From Aequorivita sp. UBA3180 (lineage in GTDB: Bacteria > Bacteroidota > Bacteroidia > Flavobacteriales > Flavobacteriaceae), in assembly GCA_002364215.1 (NCBI GenBank), contig DEXQ01000007.1:1-64000 (forward strand): a DNA stretch of 64,000 bases. The letters run 5' to 3'. Position 1 is the first letter of the stretch, and the number at the start of each line of letters is the position of its first letter. The notes under the pieces are model-generated. The model saw nothing but the letters and a program-made list of their open reading frames with translations, searched no databases and was not told the DNA's origin. The position numbers and the translations under genes were made by a program. Of the stretch, positions 1 through 8,250 are shown piece by piece.

Positions 1-394
1 GCAGCTCCGCAGTTTCAAAATACCTGAAAAAGTGCAAAAGATTGTGTTGATAATTGCGAATGGTTGCCGGACTAAAACCTTTTAAAACCATTTTTTGTTG
101 GTTGCGGTCCAGTTCCTTCTGAATTTTTTCCGAAGGGTCAAAACTGGGCATCGCAGAAGGGGCTTCCGTAGCTTGCATCTTAAGTTTAGTGCCGAAAAGC
201 CTTTTAAGATGTTTTACGTTCTCTGCTGTATTAACAATACTCCAAAGCTTTTGGTTATAATGGTAAAAAGTACCGTTCAGCTTTTTGAAAGCCTCCCGTT
301 CCGCCTTCATTTCATACGGAATTTTAAGTTTGATGCGTCCGGCATTGGCACGAGGAGTGTACATTACTATTGCGGGATTTTTTGAGGTTTCCAT
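1..394 (-). CDS. Tyrosine recombinase/integrase, N-terminal part (cut by window edge)
   Basis: The first 131 residues of a site-specific tyrosine recombinase lie here; the catalytic domain with its R-H-R-Y residues lies outside the window. The visible part has an N-terminal domain of about 75 residues, in which a Tyr/Trp-rich stretch (FYHYNQKLWSIV) resembles the arm region seen in many flavobacterial integrases, and then the start of a SAM-like core-binding domain (GFSPATIRNYQHNLLHFFRY). Such enzymes cut and rejoin DNA at specific sites, and serve mobile elements or inversion switches. The ATG at 394 follows a good -7/-33 promoter by about 20 bases. Whether it is intact, and which element it serves, cannot be told from here. 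Confidence 0.82.
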   Translation of the reverse strand, partial: METSKNPAIVMYTPRANAGRIKLKIPYEMKAEREAFKKLNGTFYHYNQKLWSIVNTAENVKHLKRLFGTKLKMQATEAPSAMPSFDPSEKIQKELDRNQQKMVLKGFSPATIRNYQHNLLHFFRYFETAEL

Positions 395-418
395 GATCAA
401 AAAGAGTTGCGTTACTGT

Positions 419-447
419 CAAAATTAAGGAAAATAGAACCCACCAAA
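419..447 (-). promoter_or_regulatory. Promoter of the recombinase gene
   Basis: On the minus strand the -7 box TAATTTTG (419-426) fits the Bacteroidota consensus TAnnTTTG, and TTTG (444-447) lies 17 bases upstream as a -33 element. It predicts a leader of about 20 bases before the ATG at 394. It is back to back with the promoter of the zinc-ribbon gene. Confidence 0.5.
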
Positions 448-470
448 GGCAGCAAAAGGTATAATAATAG

Positions 471-504
471 TGTTTAACCGTTAGGAACGAATAATGTATA
501 TTTG
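471..504 (+). promoter_or_regulatory. Promoter of the zinc-ribbon gene
   Basis: A perfect -7 box TATATTTG lies at 497-504, with a weak -33 region (TGTTTA, 471-476) 20 bases upstream. Because the box covers the first in-frame ATG at 494, transcription should begin downstream of it, which supports the ATG at 524 as the true start. Confidence 0.55.
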
Positions 505-523
505 TAACGATAGCGGTAGCTGC

Positions 524-880
524 ATGGACAGAAAGTGTAAAATATGCGAAAAACCACTAAAAGGTCGAACTGATAAAATCTTCTGTTCTACCTATTGCAA
601 AAACCAGTATCACAAACACCTTCGCTATGCATCCAAACAGGCAGCCATAGAAATAAACGGATATTTAAAACGAAACTATTCCGTCTTATCAGAATTGCTC
701 GGAAATAATAAATCACAAGTTAAAGTATATAGAAACGTGCTTGAAAAGAAAAAATTTCGGTTCAAGTATCATACCCATTTCCACATTAACTCACACAACA
801 AAATGTTTCACTATATCTACAACTTGGCCTGGATGGAATTTTCAGACGACGAAATACTAATCGTCAAAAAACGAAAATGA
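524..880 (+). CDS. Small zinc-ribbon protein, function unknown
   Basis: A 118-residue protein with an N-terminal zinc-ribbon-like knuckle formed by Cys5, Cys8, Cys21 and Cys25 (CxxC-12-CxxxC), followed by a Lys/His-rich helical region and a C-terminal WMEFSDDE stretch. The Cys pattern followed by KNQYH is common in small flavobacterial proteins of unknown role, and zinc binding is an inference from it. An in-frame ATG at 494 exists, but it lies inside the promoter -7 box, so 524 is chosen. The gene is divergent from the recombinase and is followed at once by a tandem-repeat region, so a link with a mobile region is possible but unproven. Confidence 0.7.
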   Translation: MDRKCKICEKPLKGRTDKIFCSTYCKNQYHKHLRYASKQAAIEINGYLKRNYSVLSELLGNNKSQVKVYRNVLEKKKFRFKYHTHFHINSHNKMFHYIYNLAWMEFSDDEILIVKKRK

Positions 881-893
881 TACCAACCCACTA

Positions 894-1026
894 CAACAAC
901 CGACAACCGACAACAGACAACCGCCAACCGACAACCAATAACCAATAACCATTAACCAATAACCATTAACCATTAACCAATAACCAATAACCATTAACCA
1001 ATAACCATTAACAAATAACCGACAAC
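894..1026. repeat. Heptanucleotide tandem array, 19 units
   Basis: From 894 to 1026 the sequence divides without gap into 19 seven-base units, nearly all ending in AAC. Five CGACAAC-like units come after a CAACAAC unit, then a core of eleven units made only of CAATAAC and CATTAAC, then AAATAAC, and a last CGACAAC. It begins 13 bases after the zinc-ribbon stop codon. The period is not a multiple of three, and the open frame across it on the minus strand is only a translated repeat. Confidence 0.85.
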
Positions 1027-1067
1027 CGAAAAACAACCAACCGAAACCCCATTCACCGATACTCCAT

Positions 1068-1111
1068 AGCAAAGCCATAGCAAAGCCATACCAAAGCCAT
1101 AGCAAAGTCAT
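1068..1111. repeat. 11-base tandem repeat, 4 units
   Basis: Four head-to-tail copies of AGCAAAGCCAT occupy 1068-1111. The third copy has C for G at position 2, and the fourth has T for C at position 8. It lies in the non-coding stretch between the zinc-ribbon gene and the Asp-box protein. Confidence 0.8.
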
Positions 1112-1262
1112 TAAAATGTAAGAAAACAGCCCTTTTTTCCTACAAATTTAAAACGTTAGGTAAAACTGCTTTATAAGCGCCCTGAAATCACTGCCGCCAA
1201 CTAAGTATTCATAAATAATTTTTTTCATTTGAAGCCTACTAAGTCCCATCTCGTTTTCCAAC

Positions 1263-1365
1263 CTCGTCTCTCGTCTCTCGTACCTCATCCTTAGTCGCTT
1301 CGTCTTTCAAACTTCGTAGCGAACTCCTCATTCGCTAACTCCTTTTTGCTAACTCCTCTTCGCTA
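1263..1365. repeat. Short direct repeats in a non-coding stretch
   Basis: The rest of the 544-base gene-free stretch (881-1424) holds further short repeats: CTCGTCT twice at 1263-1276 followed by two related heptamers up to 1290, and GCTAACTCCT at 1334 and 1348 with a third GCTAA at 1362, spaced exactly 14 bases. I see no gene, RNA fold or clear promoter in 1112-1424 apart from these. Confidence 0.6.
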
Positions 1366-1424
1366 AACCAACTATTGTAAAACCCAACCCATTTAAGTAC
1401 CTTCAACTTTTAAAAATTTAATCC

Positions 1425-4265
1425 ATGAAAAACCTTTTCTTTTCGGCGCTCTGCCTAGCTGCTGCAGTCGCTTTTTCACAACAACCCGCTACTCCCGCAA
1501 CTACTGTGTCAAGTAGCATCGCTCAAAAAACACAACTGGCAGCGGCTTCTCCTGTTAAAAATGTAACTTTTAAAAGCATTGGCCCAACCATTATGAGCGG
1601 CCGGGTGGTAGATTTTGCAGTTAACCCTAACAACCCCATCGAATTTTATGTAGGCTATGCCAGTGGTGGGCTATGGCACACCAACAATAACGGCACCTCC
1701 TTTACACCGGTTATGGATAATAGCCCTACCCAAAACGTAGGCTGCGTAGCGGTAGATTGGCAAAACGGCACCATCTGGGTAGGCACAGGCGAGGTAAATG
1801 CCAGCCGTTCCTCATACGCAGGAGTCGGCTTGCTGAAAAGTGACGACAAAGGCAAAACCTGGCAAAACGTGGGGCTTACCGATAGCCACCACATTAGCAG
1901 TATTCTTATAAACCCTTCCAATCCTGACGAGGTGATTGTGGGCGCGGTAGGGCATTTGTATTCCACCAATAACGAGCGCGGCGTCTTCAAAACCACCGAT
2001 GGCGGAAAAACCTGGAGCAAAACCCTTTATATAAATGATGAAACGGGCATTATTGAAATTGCCGCCAACCCAAAAAACTTCAATACCATGTACGCCACCG
2101 CGTGGGACAAAGACCGCAAGGCCTGGAACTTTGACGGCAGCGGCGAGGGCAGCGGCGTGTATAAAAGCACCGATGCAGGTAGTACCTGGGCCAAGGTTTC
2201 CACCGAGAATAGCGGCCTGCCAGTAGGTAAAGGCATGGGGCGTATGGGCACCGCCGTGGTAGATGACAATACGGTGTATTTGATTGTTGACAACCAATTC
2301 CACAGAAAAGAAGAGCAAAAAAAGGAAGAAACCGATATCCTCACTAAAGACGATTTCAAAACAATGGACGTAGATGCCTTTCTGGCCTTGGACGATAAAA
2401 AATTGAACCAATTCCTCAAAATGAACGGTTTTCAGGAAAAATACCGGGCCGAAAATGTAAAACAGATGATCCGCGTAGGCACCGTAAAACCTGAAGATCT
2501 GGCAAAATATCTGGAGAATGCCAACAGCGCTTTGTTTGACACTCCCGTAATAGGCGCTGAGGTGTACAAAAGCACCGATGGTGGCAAGACCTGGAACAAA
2601 ACCCACAAGGGCTTTTTAGACGATCTGTATTATTCCTATGGCTATTACTTCGGGAAAATACACGTAGACCCCAGCAATGCCAATAAAATATACGTGTACG
2701 GCGTCCCCATCCTAAAATCTGCCGATGGCGGAAACACTTTTGAAAGCATCAATGCAGATAATGTACACGTAGACCATCACGCCCTATGGATAAACCCCAA
2801 AATGTCAGGCCATTTAATTAATGGCAACGACGGCGGCGTAAACATAAGTTATGACGATGGCAAAACCTGGATAAAAAACAATGCCCCAGCAGTGGGCCAA
2901 TTCTATTCCGTAAATGTGGATCTCCAAAAAAGCTACAATGTGTACGGCGGTCTGCAGGACAATGGCGTGTGGGTAGGCCCCAACAATTATGAAGCAAACC
3001 CCGGCTGGATGCAAGAGGGTAAATACCCCTATGAGTTCCTTATGGGCGGCGATGGCATGCACGTGCAGATTGACAATAGAAATAGCGACATCGTTTACAC
3101 AGGCTTTCAGTTTGGCAATTATTATAGGTTGAATAGAAAAGGGGGAGCCCCCGTTTACATTCAGCCAAAGCACGAGTTGGGCGACAGTCCCTACCGTTTC
3201 AACTGGCAAACACCTATTCTGCTGAGTCCGCACAATCAGGACATTCTCTATTTAGGTGGAAACAAATTAATGCGAAGCATGAACCAAGGCGATGATTGGA
3301 CGGCCATTTCTGACGATTTAACGCAAGGCGGAAAACCCGGAAACGTAGCCTACGGAACACTTACCAGCATTAGCGAATCGCCCTTCCTATTTGGCTTACT
3401 CTACACCGGCAGCGATGATGGCTTGGTGTACGTTTCAAAAGATGCGGGCGGTAGCTGGACGAAAATTTCAGACACCTTTCCAAAGGATCTATGGGTAAGC
3501 CGCGTGATTGCTTCTTCACATAAAAAAGAGCGCGTTTATATAACGCTGAACGGCTACCGTTGGGATGATTTTAAACCCTATGTGTATGTAAGTGATAACT
3601 TTGGCGCTACTTGGAAAGACATCAGCAGCAGCCTTCCAGCTTCGCCAGTGAATGTTATAAAAGAAGACCCAGTGAATCAAGATTTGCTGTACTTGGGCAC
3701 AGATAACGGTGCCTATGTCTCCTTCAATCGTGGCGAAAGTTGGGAAGTTTTTTCAAAGGAATTGCCCAATGTGGCGGTACACGATTTGGTTATCCAACCC
3801 CAAGCAAAGCATTTGGTCTTGGGTACCCACGGCAGGTCGCTGTATGTAGCTGATATTGCTTTGCTCCAAAAACTGAACTCCGATACTATGGATGAATTGG
3901 TGCTTGCAGAAATGGATTCCATAAATTTTTCCCCGCGCTGGGGCAGCAAATGGAGCACTTGGGGTGAAGTGAATGAGCCGAAAGCCAAGATTCAGTTTTA
4001 CAGTCCCCAAGCAGGCAATGCAAATATCACCATCAAAACCGAAGAAGGAAAGGAGTTGCAACAATTTAGTGTAGAGGCAACAAGGGGTATTAATGTATTG
4101 AATTATGACTGTGCTATTTCAGAAAAGGGAATAAAGACACTGACAAAGGCCGATGTAAAAATTAAGAAAGCCGAAAACGGCAAGTATTACCTGCCAAAGG
4201 GGAAATATAGGGTAATGTTAAATTTGAATGATAAATCTTCTTCAACTGCTCTTTCAATTAAATAA
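1425..4265 (+). CDS. Secreted Asp-box (BNR/VPS10-type) beta-propeller protein
   Basis: A 946-residue exported protein with an N-terminal signal peptide (MKNLFFSALCLAAAVAFSQ). About ten Asp-box motifs of the S/T-x-D-x-G-x-T-W type (for example TTDGGKTW, STDGGKTW, SYDDGKTW) are spread over residues 90-800, the pattern of sortilin/sialidase-like beta-propellers often annotated as glycosyl hydrolases with BNR repeats. Sialidase activity cannot be inferred, since the Arg triad is not evident. A charged helical insertion (about residues 290-380) interrupts the propeller. The C-terminal 100 residues look like an Ig-like tail without a recognisable T9SS signal. It lies 42 bases upstream of a T9SS cargo gene that has its own promoter. 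Confidence 0.8.
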   Translation: MKNLFFSALCLAAAVAFSQQPATPATTVSSSIAQKTQLAAASPVKNVTFKSIGPTIMSGRVVDFAVNPNNPIEFYVGYASGGLWHTNNNGTSFTPVMDNSPTQNVGCVAVDWQNGTIWVGTGEVNASRSSYAGVGLLKSDDKGKTWQNVGLTDSHHISSILINPSNPDEVIVGAVGHLYSTNNERGVFKTTDGGKTWSKTLYINDETGIIEIAANPKNFNTMYATAWDKDRKAWNFDGSGEGSGVYKSTDAGSTWAKVSTENSGLPVGKGMGRMGTAVVDDNTVYLIVDNQFHRKEEQKKEETDILTKDDFKTMDVDAFLALDDKKLNQFLKMNGFQEKYRAENVKQMIRVGTVKPEDLAKYLENANSALFDTPVIGAEVYKSTDGGKTWNKTHKGFLDDLYYSYGYYFGKIHVDPSNANKIYVYGVPILKSADGGNTFESINADNVHVDHHALWINPKMSGHLINGNDGGVNISYDDGKTWIKNNAPAVGQFYSVNVDLQKSYNVYGGLQDNGVWVGPNNYEANPGWMQEGKYPYEFLMGGDGMHVQIDNRNSDIVYTGFQFGNYYRLNRKGGAPVYIQPKHELGDSPYRFNWQTPILLSPHNQDILYLGGNKLMRSMNQGDDWTAISDDLTQGGKPGNVAYGTLTSISESPFLFGLLYTGSDDGLVYVSKDAGGSWTKISDTFPKDLWVSRVIASSHKKERVYITLNGYRWDDFKPYVYVSDNFGATWKDISSSLPASPVNVIKEDPVNQDLLYLGTDNGAYVSFNRGESWEVFSKELPNVAVHDLVIQPQAKHLVLGTHGRSLYVADIALLQKLNSDTMDELVLAEMDSINFSPRWGSKWSTWGEVNEPKAKIQFYSPQAGNANITIKTEEGKELQQFSVEATRGINVLNYDCAISEKGIKTLTKADVKIKKAENGKYYLPKGKYRVMLNLNDKSSSTALSIK

Positions 4266-4270
4266 TTTGA

Positions 4271-4278
4271 TATATTTG
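4271..4278 (+). promoter_or_regulatory. -7 box of the T9SS cargo gene
   Basis: TATATTTG is a perfect match to TAnnTTTG, 5 bases after the previous stop codon and 29 bases before the ATG at 4307. No strict TTG -33 element is visible at the right distance. Confidence 0.45.
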
Positions 4279-4306
4279 GTTTTTCTAAACAATTTAAAAA
4301 TTACTT

Positions 4307-5416
4307 ATGATGAAAAAATTACTTATTCTTTCAATTGCATTTGCTCTAGGAACCAGTGTTTCTAACTATGCACAAAATGCTGAAGCAGCACCTGTAGTTC
4401 AAGGCAACTCAAACACTGAGAACACAAATGCGCTTTTTGACCTTCTTTTTAACTATGATATTGGTACCGCTATTGGCGCACAAGGTAACGCTGGAGTGTG
4501 CTTTGTTAACGACCAATTTTGGGTTTCGGCTTGGGCCTCAAACTTAATCCACGTTTTGGATAACACTGGACTATTTTTGGAAACTTTCTCAATTCCTGGT
4601 GTATCTGGAACTCGTTCTATGAGCTGGGATGGTACTAACATCTACATAGGTACAGCTTCAACACAAATTTTCCAAATTGATCCTGTAAGCAGAACTATTG
4701 ATAATACAATTAACATCACTCCATCTACTGATGCTACTGCTAGAATGGTTGCTTTTGACCCAACTCTTGATGGTGGTAATGGTGGTTTCTGGACTGGTAA
4801 CTTTAGTTCAGATATCGCTTCTTTTGACATGGATGGAAATGAATTGTCTGTAATTCCTTACGCAACTCACGGAACTACTATTTATGGTGGTGCTGTTGAT
4901 TTAGTAACTGCTGGTGGCCCATATCTTTGGATTCACGACCAAACCTCTGCTGGAGGTGGAGATTTAGTTGTTCAGCTTCAATTGCCAAGTGGAACTCCTA
5001 CTGGTCTTGTTTACGATTACAACCTTTCTGGCCAACCTGCTGGTAACACTGGTATCGCTGGTGGTTTGTTTATTTCTGACGAAGTTGTTCCTGGAAAAGT
5101 TGCTATCGTTGGTGTAAGCCAAGGTACTCCACTAGATCAGTTATTTGGAATTGAATTGGCAGATCTTGCTGGCGTTAATGACAACGCTTTAGCAAACTTC
5201 AGCCTTTCTCCAAACCCTGCAAGTGGAAGAGTTAACATCAACACTACTGTTGCTGGAGAAAAGCACGTAGTTGTTTATGATGTTTTAGGTAAGCAAGTTA
5301 TCAATACTACCGTTGCTGGTAATGAGTTAAATATCTCTTCATTGAAAGCTGGTGTTTATATGGTAAGCGTTACTCAAAATAAAGTTTCTGCTACAAAGAA
5401 ATTGATCGTTCAATAA
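4307..5416 (+). CDS. T9SS type A sorting-domain secreted protein
   Basis: A 369-residue exported protein. It has a signal peptide ending near SNYAQN, a middle region of about 240 residues rich in Gly, Asn, Thr and Asp with propeller-like repeats (SWDGTNIYIGT, DQFWVSAWASN), and a C-terminal type A T9SS sorting domain from about residue 298 (FSLSPNPASGRVNI, then LGKQV, LKAGVYMVSV, KKLIVQ). Such proteins cross the outer membrane through the gliding-linked type IX machinery and are usually cleaved at the tail. The molecular role of the middle region is unknown. Codon use is strongly biased to GGT, GCT and ACT, unlike the upstream gene, which suggests high expression. A second ATG follows at once (4310). 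Confidence 0.82.
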   Translation: MMKKLLILSIAFALGTSVSNYAQNAEAAPVVQGNSNTENTNALFDLLFNYDIGTAIGAQGNAGVCFVNDQFWVSAWASNLIHVLDNTGLFLETFSIPGVSGTRSMSWDGTNIYIGTASTQIFQIDPVSRTIDNTINITPSTDATARMVAFDPTLDGGNGGFWTGNFSSDIASFDMDGNELSVIPYATHGTTIYGGAVDLVTAGGPYLWIHDQTSAGGGDLVVQLQLPSGTPTGLVYDYNLSGQPAGNTGIAGGLFISDEVVPGKVAIVGVSQGTPLDQLFGIELADLAGVNDNALANFSLSPNPASGRVNINTTVAGEKHVVVYDVLGKQVINTTVAGNELNISSLKAGVYMVSVTQNKVSATKKLIVQ

Positions 5417-5437
5417 GCATTAACTCACAATAAACTG

Positions 5438-5468
5438 AAAAGCCGTTCATCTAGATGAACGGCTTTTT
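5438..5468 (+). terminator. Rho-independent terminator of the T9SS cargo gene
   Basis: A perfect 15-base inverted repeat (5438-5452 / 5453-5467) with the core AGCCGTTCATCT ends in a T-run. It lies 21 bases after the stop codon and separates this gene from the sdh operon. Confidence 0.9.
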
Positions 5469-5507
5469 TCGTATAACAAATCTAAATAACAGCCTAATGG
5501 GTCTAAA

Positions 5508-5540
5508 TTTTTGGCATTCAGGTTTTGTATCGTATTTTTG
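5508..5540 (+). promoter_or_regulatory. Promoter of the sdhCAB operon
   Basis: The -7 box TATTTTTG (5533-5540) lies 19 bases after a TTTTTG -33 element (ending at 5513). The predicted leader to the sdhC ATG at 5568 is about 22 bases. Confidence 0.6.
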
Positions 5541-5567
5541 TGTCACTATTCTTGAAATAAAACCATA

Positions 5568-6230
5568 ATGGCAATACTATCCTCTTCAATTGCTCGAAAA
5601 GTAGCTATGGCACTTTCGGGCTTATTTCTTGTCTTCTTTTTGGCACAACACTTTACCATCAATATCACTTCGGTCATAGACCCCGATACTTTCAACAGTT
5701 GGTCTCATTTTATGGGGCATAACATTTTGGTGCAGTTTGTCCTACAGCCTGTTTTGATTTTTGGCGTGGTTTTCCACTTTATTATGGGAATTATACTCGA
5801 AATAAGAAACAATAATGCAAGACAGATCAGTTACAAATCTTTCAAAGGTCATAAAAACTCAACTTGGGCTTCGCGAAATATGATTATCAGCGGTGCCGTT
5901 ATTTTGGCGTTTTTAGGACTTCATTTTTACGATTTCTGGTTTCCGGAAATTGTGCACAAATATGTAGAAAGCAACCCATTGGATGCCACACGCTATTACC
6001 CAGAATTGGTACACAAATTTGAAAGCCCAATACGTACTGGTTTGTACTGTTTGGCTTTTGTTTTGTTGGCACTTCACCTTTGGCACGGCTTTTCTTCGTC
6101 TTTCCAAAGTATGGGCTGGAGCAATAAATATTCAAGGGGGTTAAGAGCATTCACACAGTTTTACGCAATATTCATTCCGTTAGGCTTCATCTTTATTGCC
6201 CTTTACCTTCATTTTAATCAAATCCACTAA
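5568..6230 (+). CDS. sdhC: Succinate dehydrogenase cytochrome b subunit
   Basis: A 220-residue membrane anchor of complex II. Five hydrophobic helices are visible, starting with a segment after the conserved SSIARKVAMALSGLFL and ending with FIPLGFIFIALYLHF. Histidines in QHFTIN, HFIMGI, and LHLWHGF are candidates for haem b ligands, as in the single-anchor type B quinol:fumarate/succinate enzymes of Bacteroidota. It passes electrons between the Fe-S subunit and menaquinone. It is the first gene of the operon, 11 bases before sdhA, and the length fits the family. Confidence 0.95.
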   Translation: MAILSSSIARKVAMALSGLFLVFFLAQHFTINITSVIDPDTFNSWSHFMGHNILVQFVLQPVLIFGVVFHFIMGIILEIRNNNARQISYKSFKGHKNSTWASRNMIISGAVILAFLGLHFYDFWFPEIVHKYVESNPLDATRYYPELVHKFESPIRTGLYCLAFVLLALHLWHGFSSSFQSMGWSNKYSRGLRAFTQFYAIFIPLGFIFIALYLHFNQIH

Positions 6231-6241
6231 AAGAAAAAGCA

Positions 6242-8245
6242 ATGTCGAAATTAGATTCCAAAATACCCAAAGGACCCTTAGCCGATAAGTGGACAAAACA
6301 TAAAAACGATATAAACCTGGTAAACCCAGCCAATAAACGTAATATAGACGTAATAATGGTTGGTACAGGCCTTGCCGGCGGCAGCGCCGCTGCAACCCTC
6401 GCAGAATTGGGCTATAACGTAAAAACCTTCTGCTATCAGGATTCTCCACGCCGTGCACACTCTATTGCAGCGCAGGGAGGTATCAACGCAGCAAAAAACT
6501 ACCAAGGCGATGGCGATTCAAATTACCGATTATTTTACGATACCATAAAAGGGGGCGATTACCGTTCGCGCGAAGCAAACGTGTACCGTCTTGCTGAGGT
6601 TTCAGCAAATATTATTGACCAATGCGTGGCACAGGGAGTTCCCTTTGCACGTGAATATGGTGGATACTTGGACAACCGTTCCTTCGGAGGGGTGTTGGTT
6701 TCGCGTACTTTTTATGCGAAAGGACAAACAGGGCAACAATTGCTTTTGGGAGCGTATTCCGCAATGAACCGACAGATTAATCGTGGAAAAATTACTCCGT
6801 ACAACCGTCACGAAATGCTGGATTTGGTAATCGTGGATGGCAAGGCAAGAGGGATTATTGCTCGCGATTTGGTTACAGGTGAAATAGAAAGACATTCCGC
6901 ACACGCTGTGGTTATTGCCTCGGGAGGCTATGGAAATGTTTTCTTCCTTTCCACAAACGCTATGGGAAGTAATGTTACCGCTTCCTGGAAAATACATAAA
7001 AGAGGAGCTTATTTCGCAAACCCTTGTTATACACAAATTCACCCTACCTGTATTCCAGTTTCGGGAGACCATCAAAGTAAACTGACTTTGATGTCTGAAT
7101 CGCTGCGTAATGATGGAAGGATTTGGGTTCCCAAGAAAAAAGAAGATGCTGAGGCCATCCGCCAAGGCAAGAAAAAACCGAATGATCTTTCAGCGGAAGA
7201 ACGCGATTATTACTTGGAGAGAAGATATCCTTCCTTCGGAAATCTTGTGCCGCGAGATGTTGCTTCACGTGCCGCTAAGGAGCGCTGTGACGCAGGTTTT
7301 GGTGTAAATAAAACAGGACAGGCAGTATTTCTCGATTTTGCATCGGCAATTGAACGCTACGGAAAAGAGCAGGCTGCTATCCACGGGAATCACAACCCGA
7401 GTAAGGAAGACGTTACAAAACTAGGAAAGCAGGTTATTGAAAATAAATACGGAAACCTTTTCCAAATGTATGAGAAAATCGTAGATGAAAATCCATACGA
7501 AACCCCAATGATGATCTATCCTGCGGTGCACTACACTATGGGTGGCGTTTGGGTAGATTACAATTTGCAATCTACCATTCCGGGTTGTTATGTTACGGGT
7601 GAAGCCAACTTTAGCGACCATGGCGCAAACCGTTTGGGCGCTTCAGCCTTAATGCAAGGTTTGGCAGATGGTTATTTTGTATTGCCATATACTATTGGAG
7701 ATTATCTTTCAAAAGATATCAAAACAGGAAAAATTCCAACAGATACAAAAGAATTTGACGAAGCCGAGAACAAGGTTCGCGAACTTTTGGAGAAATTGGT
7801 AAACAATAAAGGAACACACTCCGTAGATCATTTCCATAAGAAATTAGGCCATATTATGTGGAACAAATGTGGAATGGCAAGAAATGCAGAAGACTTAAAG
7901 TCGGCTATGGCTGAAATCAGAGACCTTAGAGAAGAATTCTGGAGAGATGTAAAAGTTCCCGGCGGAATGAACGAAATGAATGCCGAGCTAGAAAAAGCAA
8001 CCCGCGTGGCAGATTTCTTGGAGTTAGGCGAACTTTTTGCAAAAGACGCACTTCACCGAAATGAAAGCTGTGGAGGTCACTTCCGTGAAGAATATCAAAC
8101 AGAAGAGGGAGAAGCCCTGCGCGATGACGAAAACTTTATGTACGTTGCCGCATGGGAATATACAGGAGACCCAGGAAATGAAGTGCTTCACAAAGAAGAA
8201 TTGGAATACGAGAATATTGAGGTTAAATCGAGAAGTTATAAGTAA
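6242..8245 (+). CDS. sdhA: Succinate dehydrogenase/fumarate reductase flavoprotein subunit
   Basis: A 667-residue flavoprotein that oxidises succinate to fumarate on covalently bound FAD. The N-terminal FAD-binding loop is VGTGLAGGSAAATLAELG, and the FAD-linking His lies in RRAHSIAAQGG. Active-site stretches HPTCIPVSGDHQ, the Arg of NLVPRDVASR, and HYTMGGVWVDYN are present. The C-terminal domain ends with the Lys/Glu-rich tail usual in Bacteroidota. It follows sdhC by 11 bases. Uniquely here, sdhB does not follow at once: an S23 gene with its flanking inverted repeats lies between. Confidence 0.97.
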   Translation: MSKLDSKIPKGPLADKWTKHKNDINLVNPANKRNIDVIMVGTGLAGGSAAATLAELGYNVKTFCYQDSPRRAHSIAAQGGINAAKNYQGDGDSNYRLFYDTIKGGDYRSREANVYRLAEVSANIIDQCVAQGVPFAREYGGYLDNRSFGGVLVSRTFYAKGQTGQQLLLGAYSAMNRQINRGKITPYNRHEMLDLVIVDGKARGIIARDLVTGEIERHSAHAVVIASGGYGNVFFLSTNAMGSNVTASWKIHKRGAYFANPCYTQIHPTCIPVSGDHQSKLTLMSESLRNDGRIWVPKKKEDAEAIRQGKKKPNDLSAEERDYYLERRYPSFGNLVPRDVASRAAKERCDAGFGVNKTGQAVFLDFASAIERYGKEQAAIHGNHNPSKEDVTKLGKQVIENKYGNLFQMYEKIVDENPYETPMMIYPAVHYTMGGVWVDYNLQSTIPGCYVTGEANFSDHGANRLGASALMQGLADGYFVLPYTIGDYLSKDIKTGKIPTDTKEFDEAENKVRELLEKLVNNKGTHSVDHFHKKLGHIMWNKCGMARNAEDLKSAMAEIRDLREEFWRDVKVPGGMNEMNAELEKATRVADFLELGELFAKDALHRNESCGGHFREEYQTEEGEALRDDENFMYVAAWEYTGDPGNEVLHKEELEYENIEVKSRSYK

Positions 8246-8250
8246 TGTTA

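Noticed and set aside
95..385. Plus-strand open frame of 96 residues opposite the recombinase
   Set aside because: The minus-strand frame has clear integrase motifs and a promoter; the plus frame has no recognisable family.
894..1026. CRISPR array
   Set aside because: The unit is 7 bases without spacers of 30 bases, and no cas gene is present.
857..1111. Minus-strand open frame of 84 residues with repeated GYWLMV units
   Set aside because: It is only the translation of the heptamer array; three 7-base units give seven residues in any open frame, and no start signal supports it.
1812..2606. 264-residue minus-strand open frame inside the Asp-box gene
   Set aside because: A shadow of the GC-richer part of the plus-strand gene; Gly/Phe/Val-rich with no motif or start signal.
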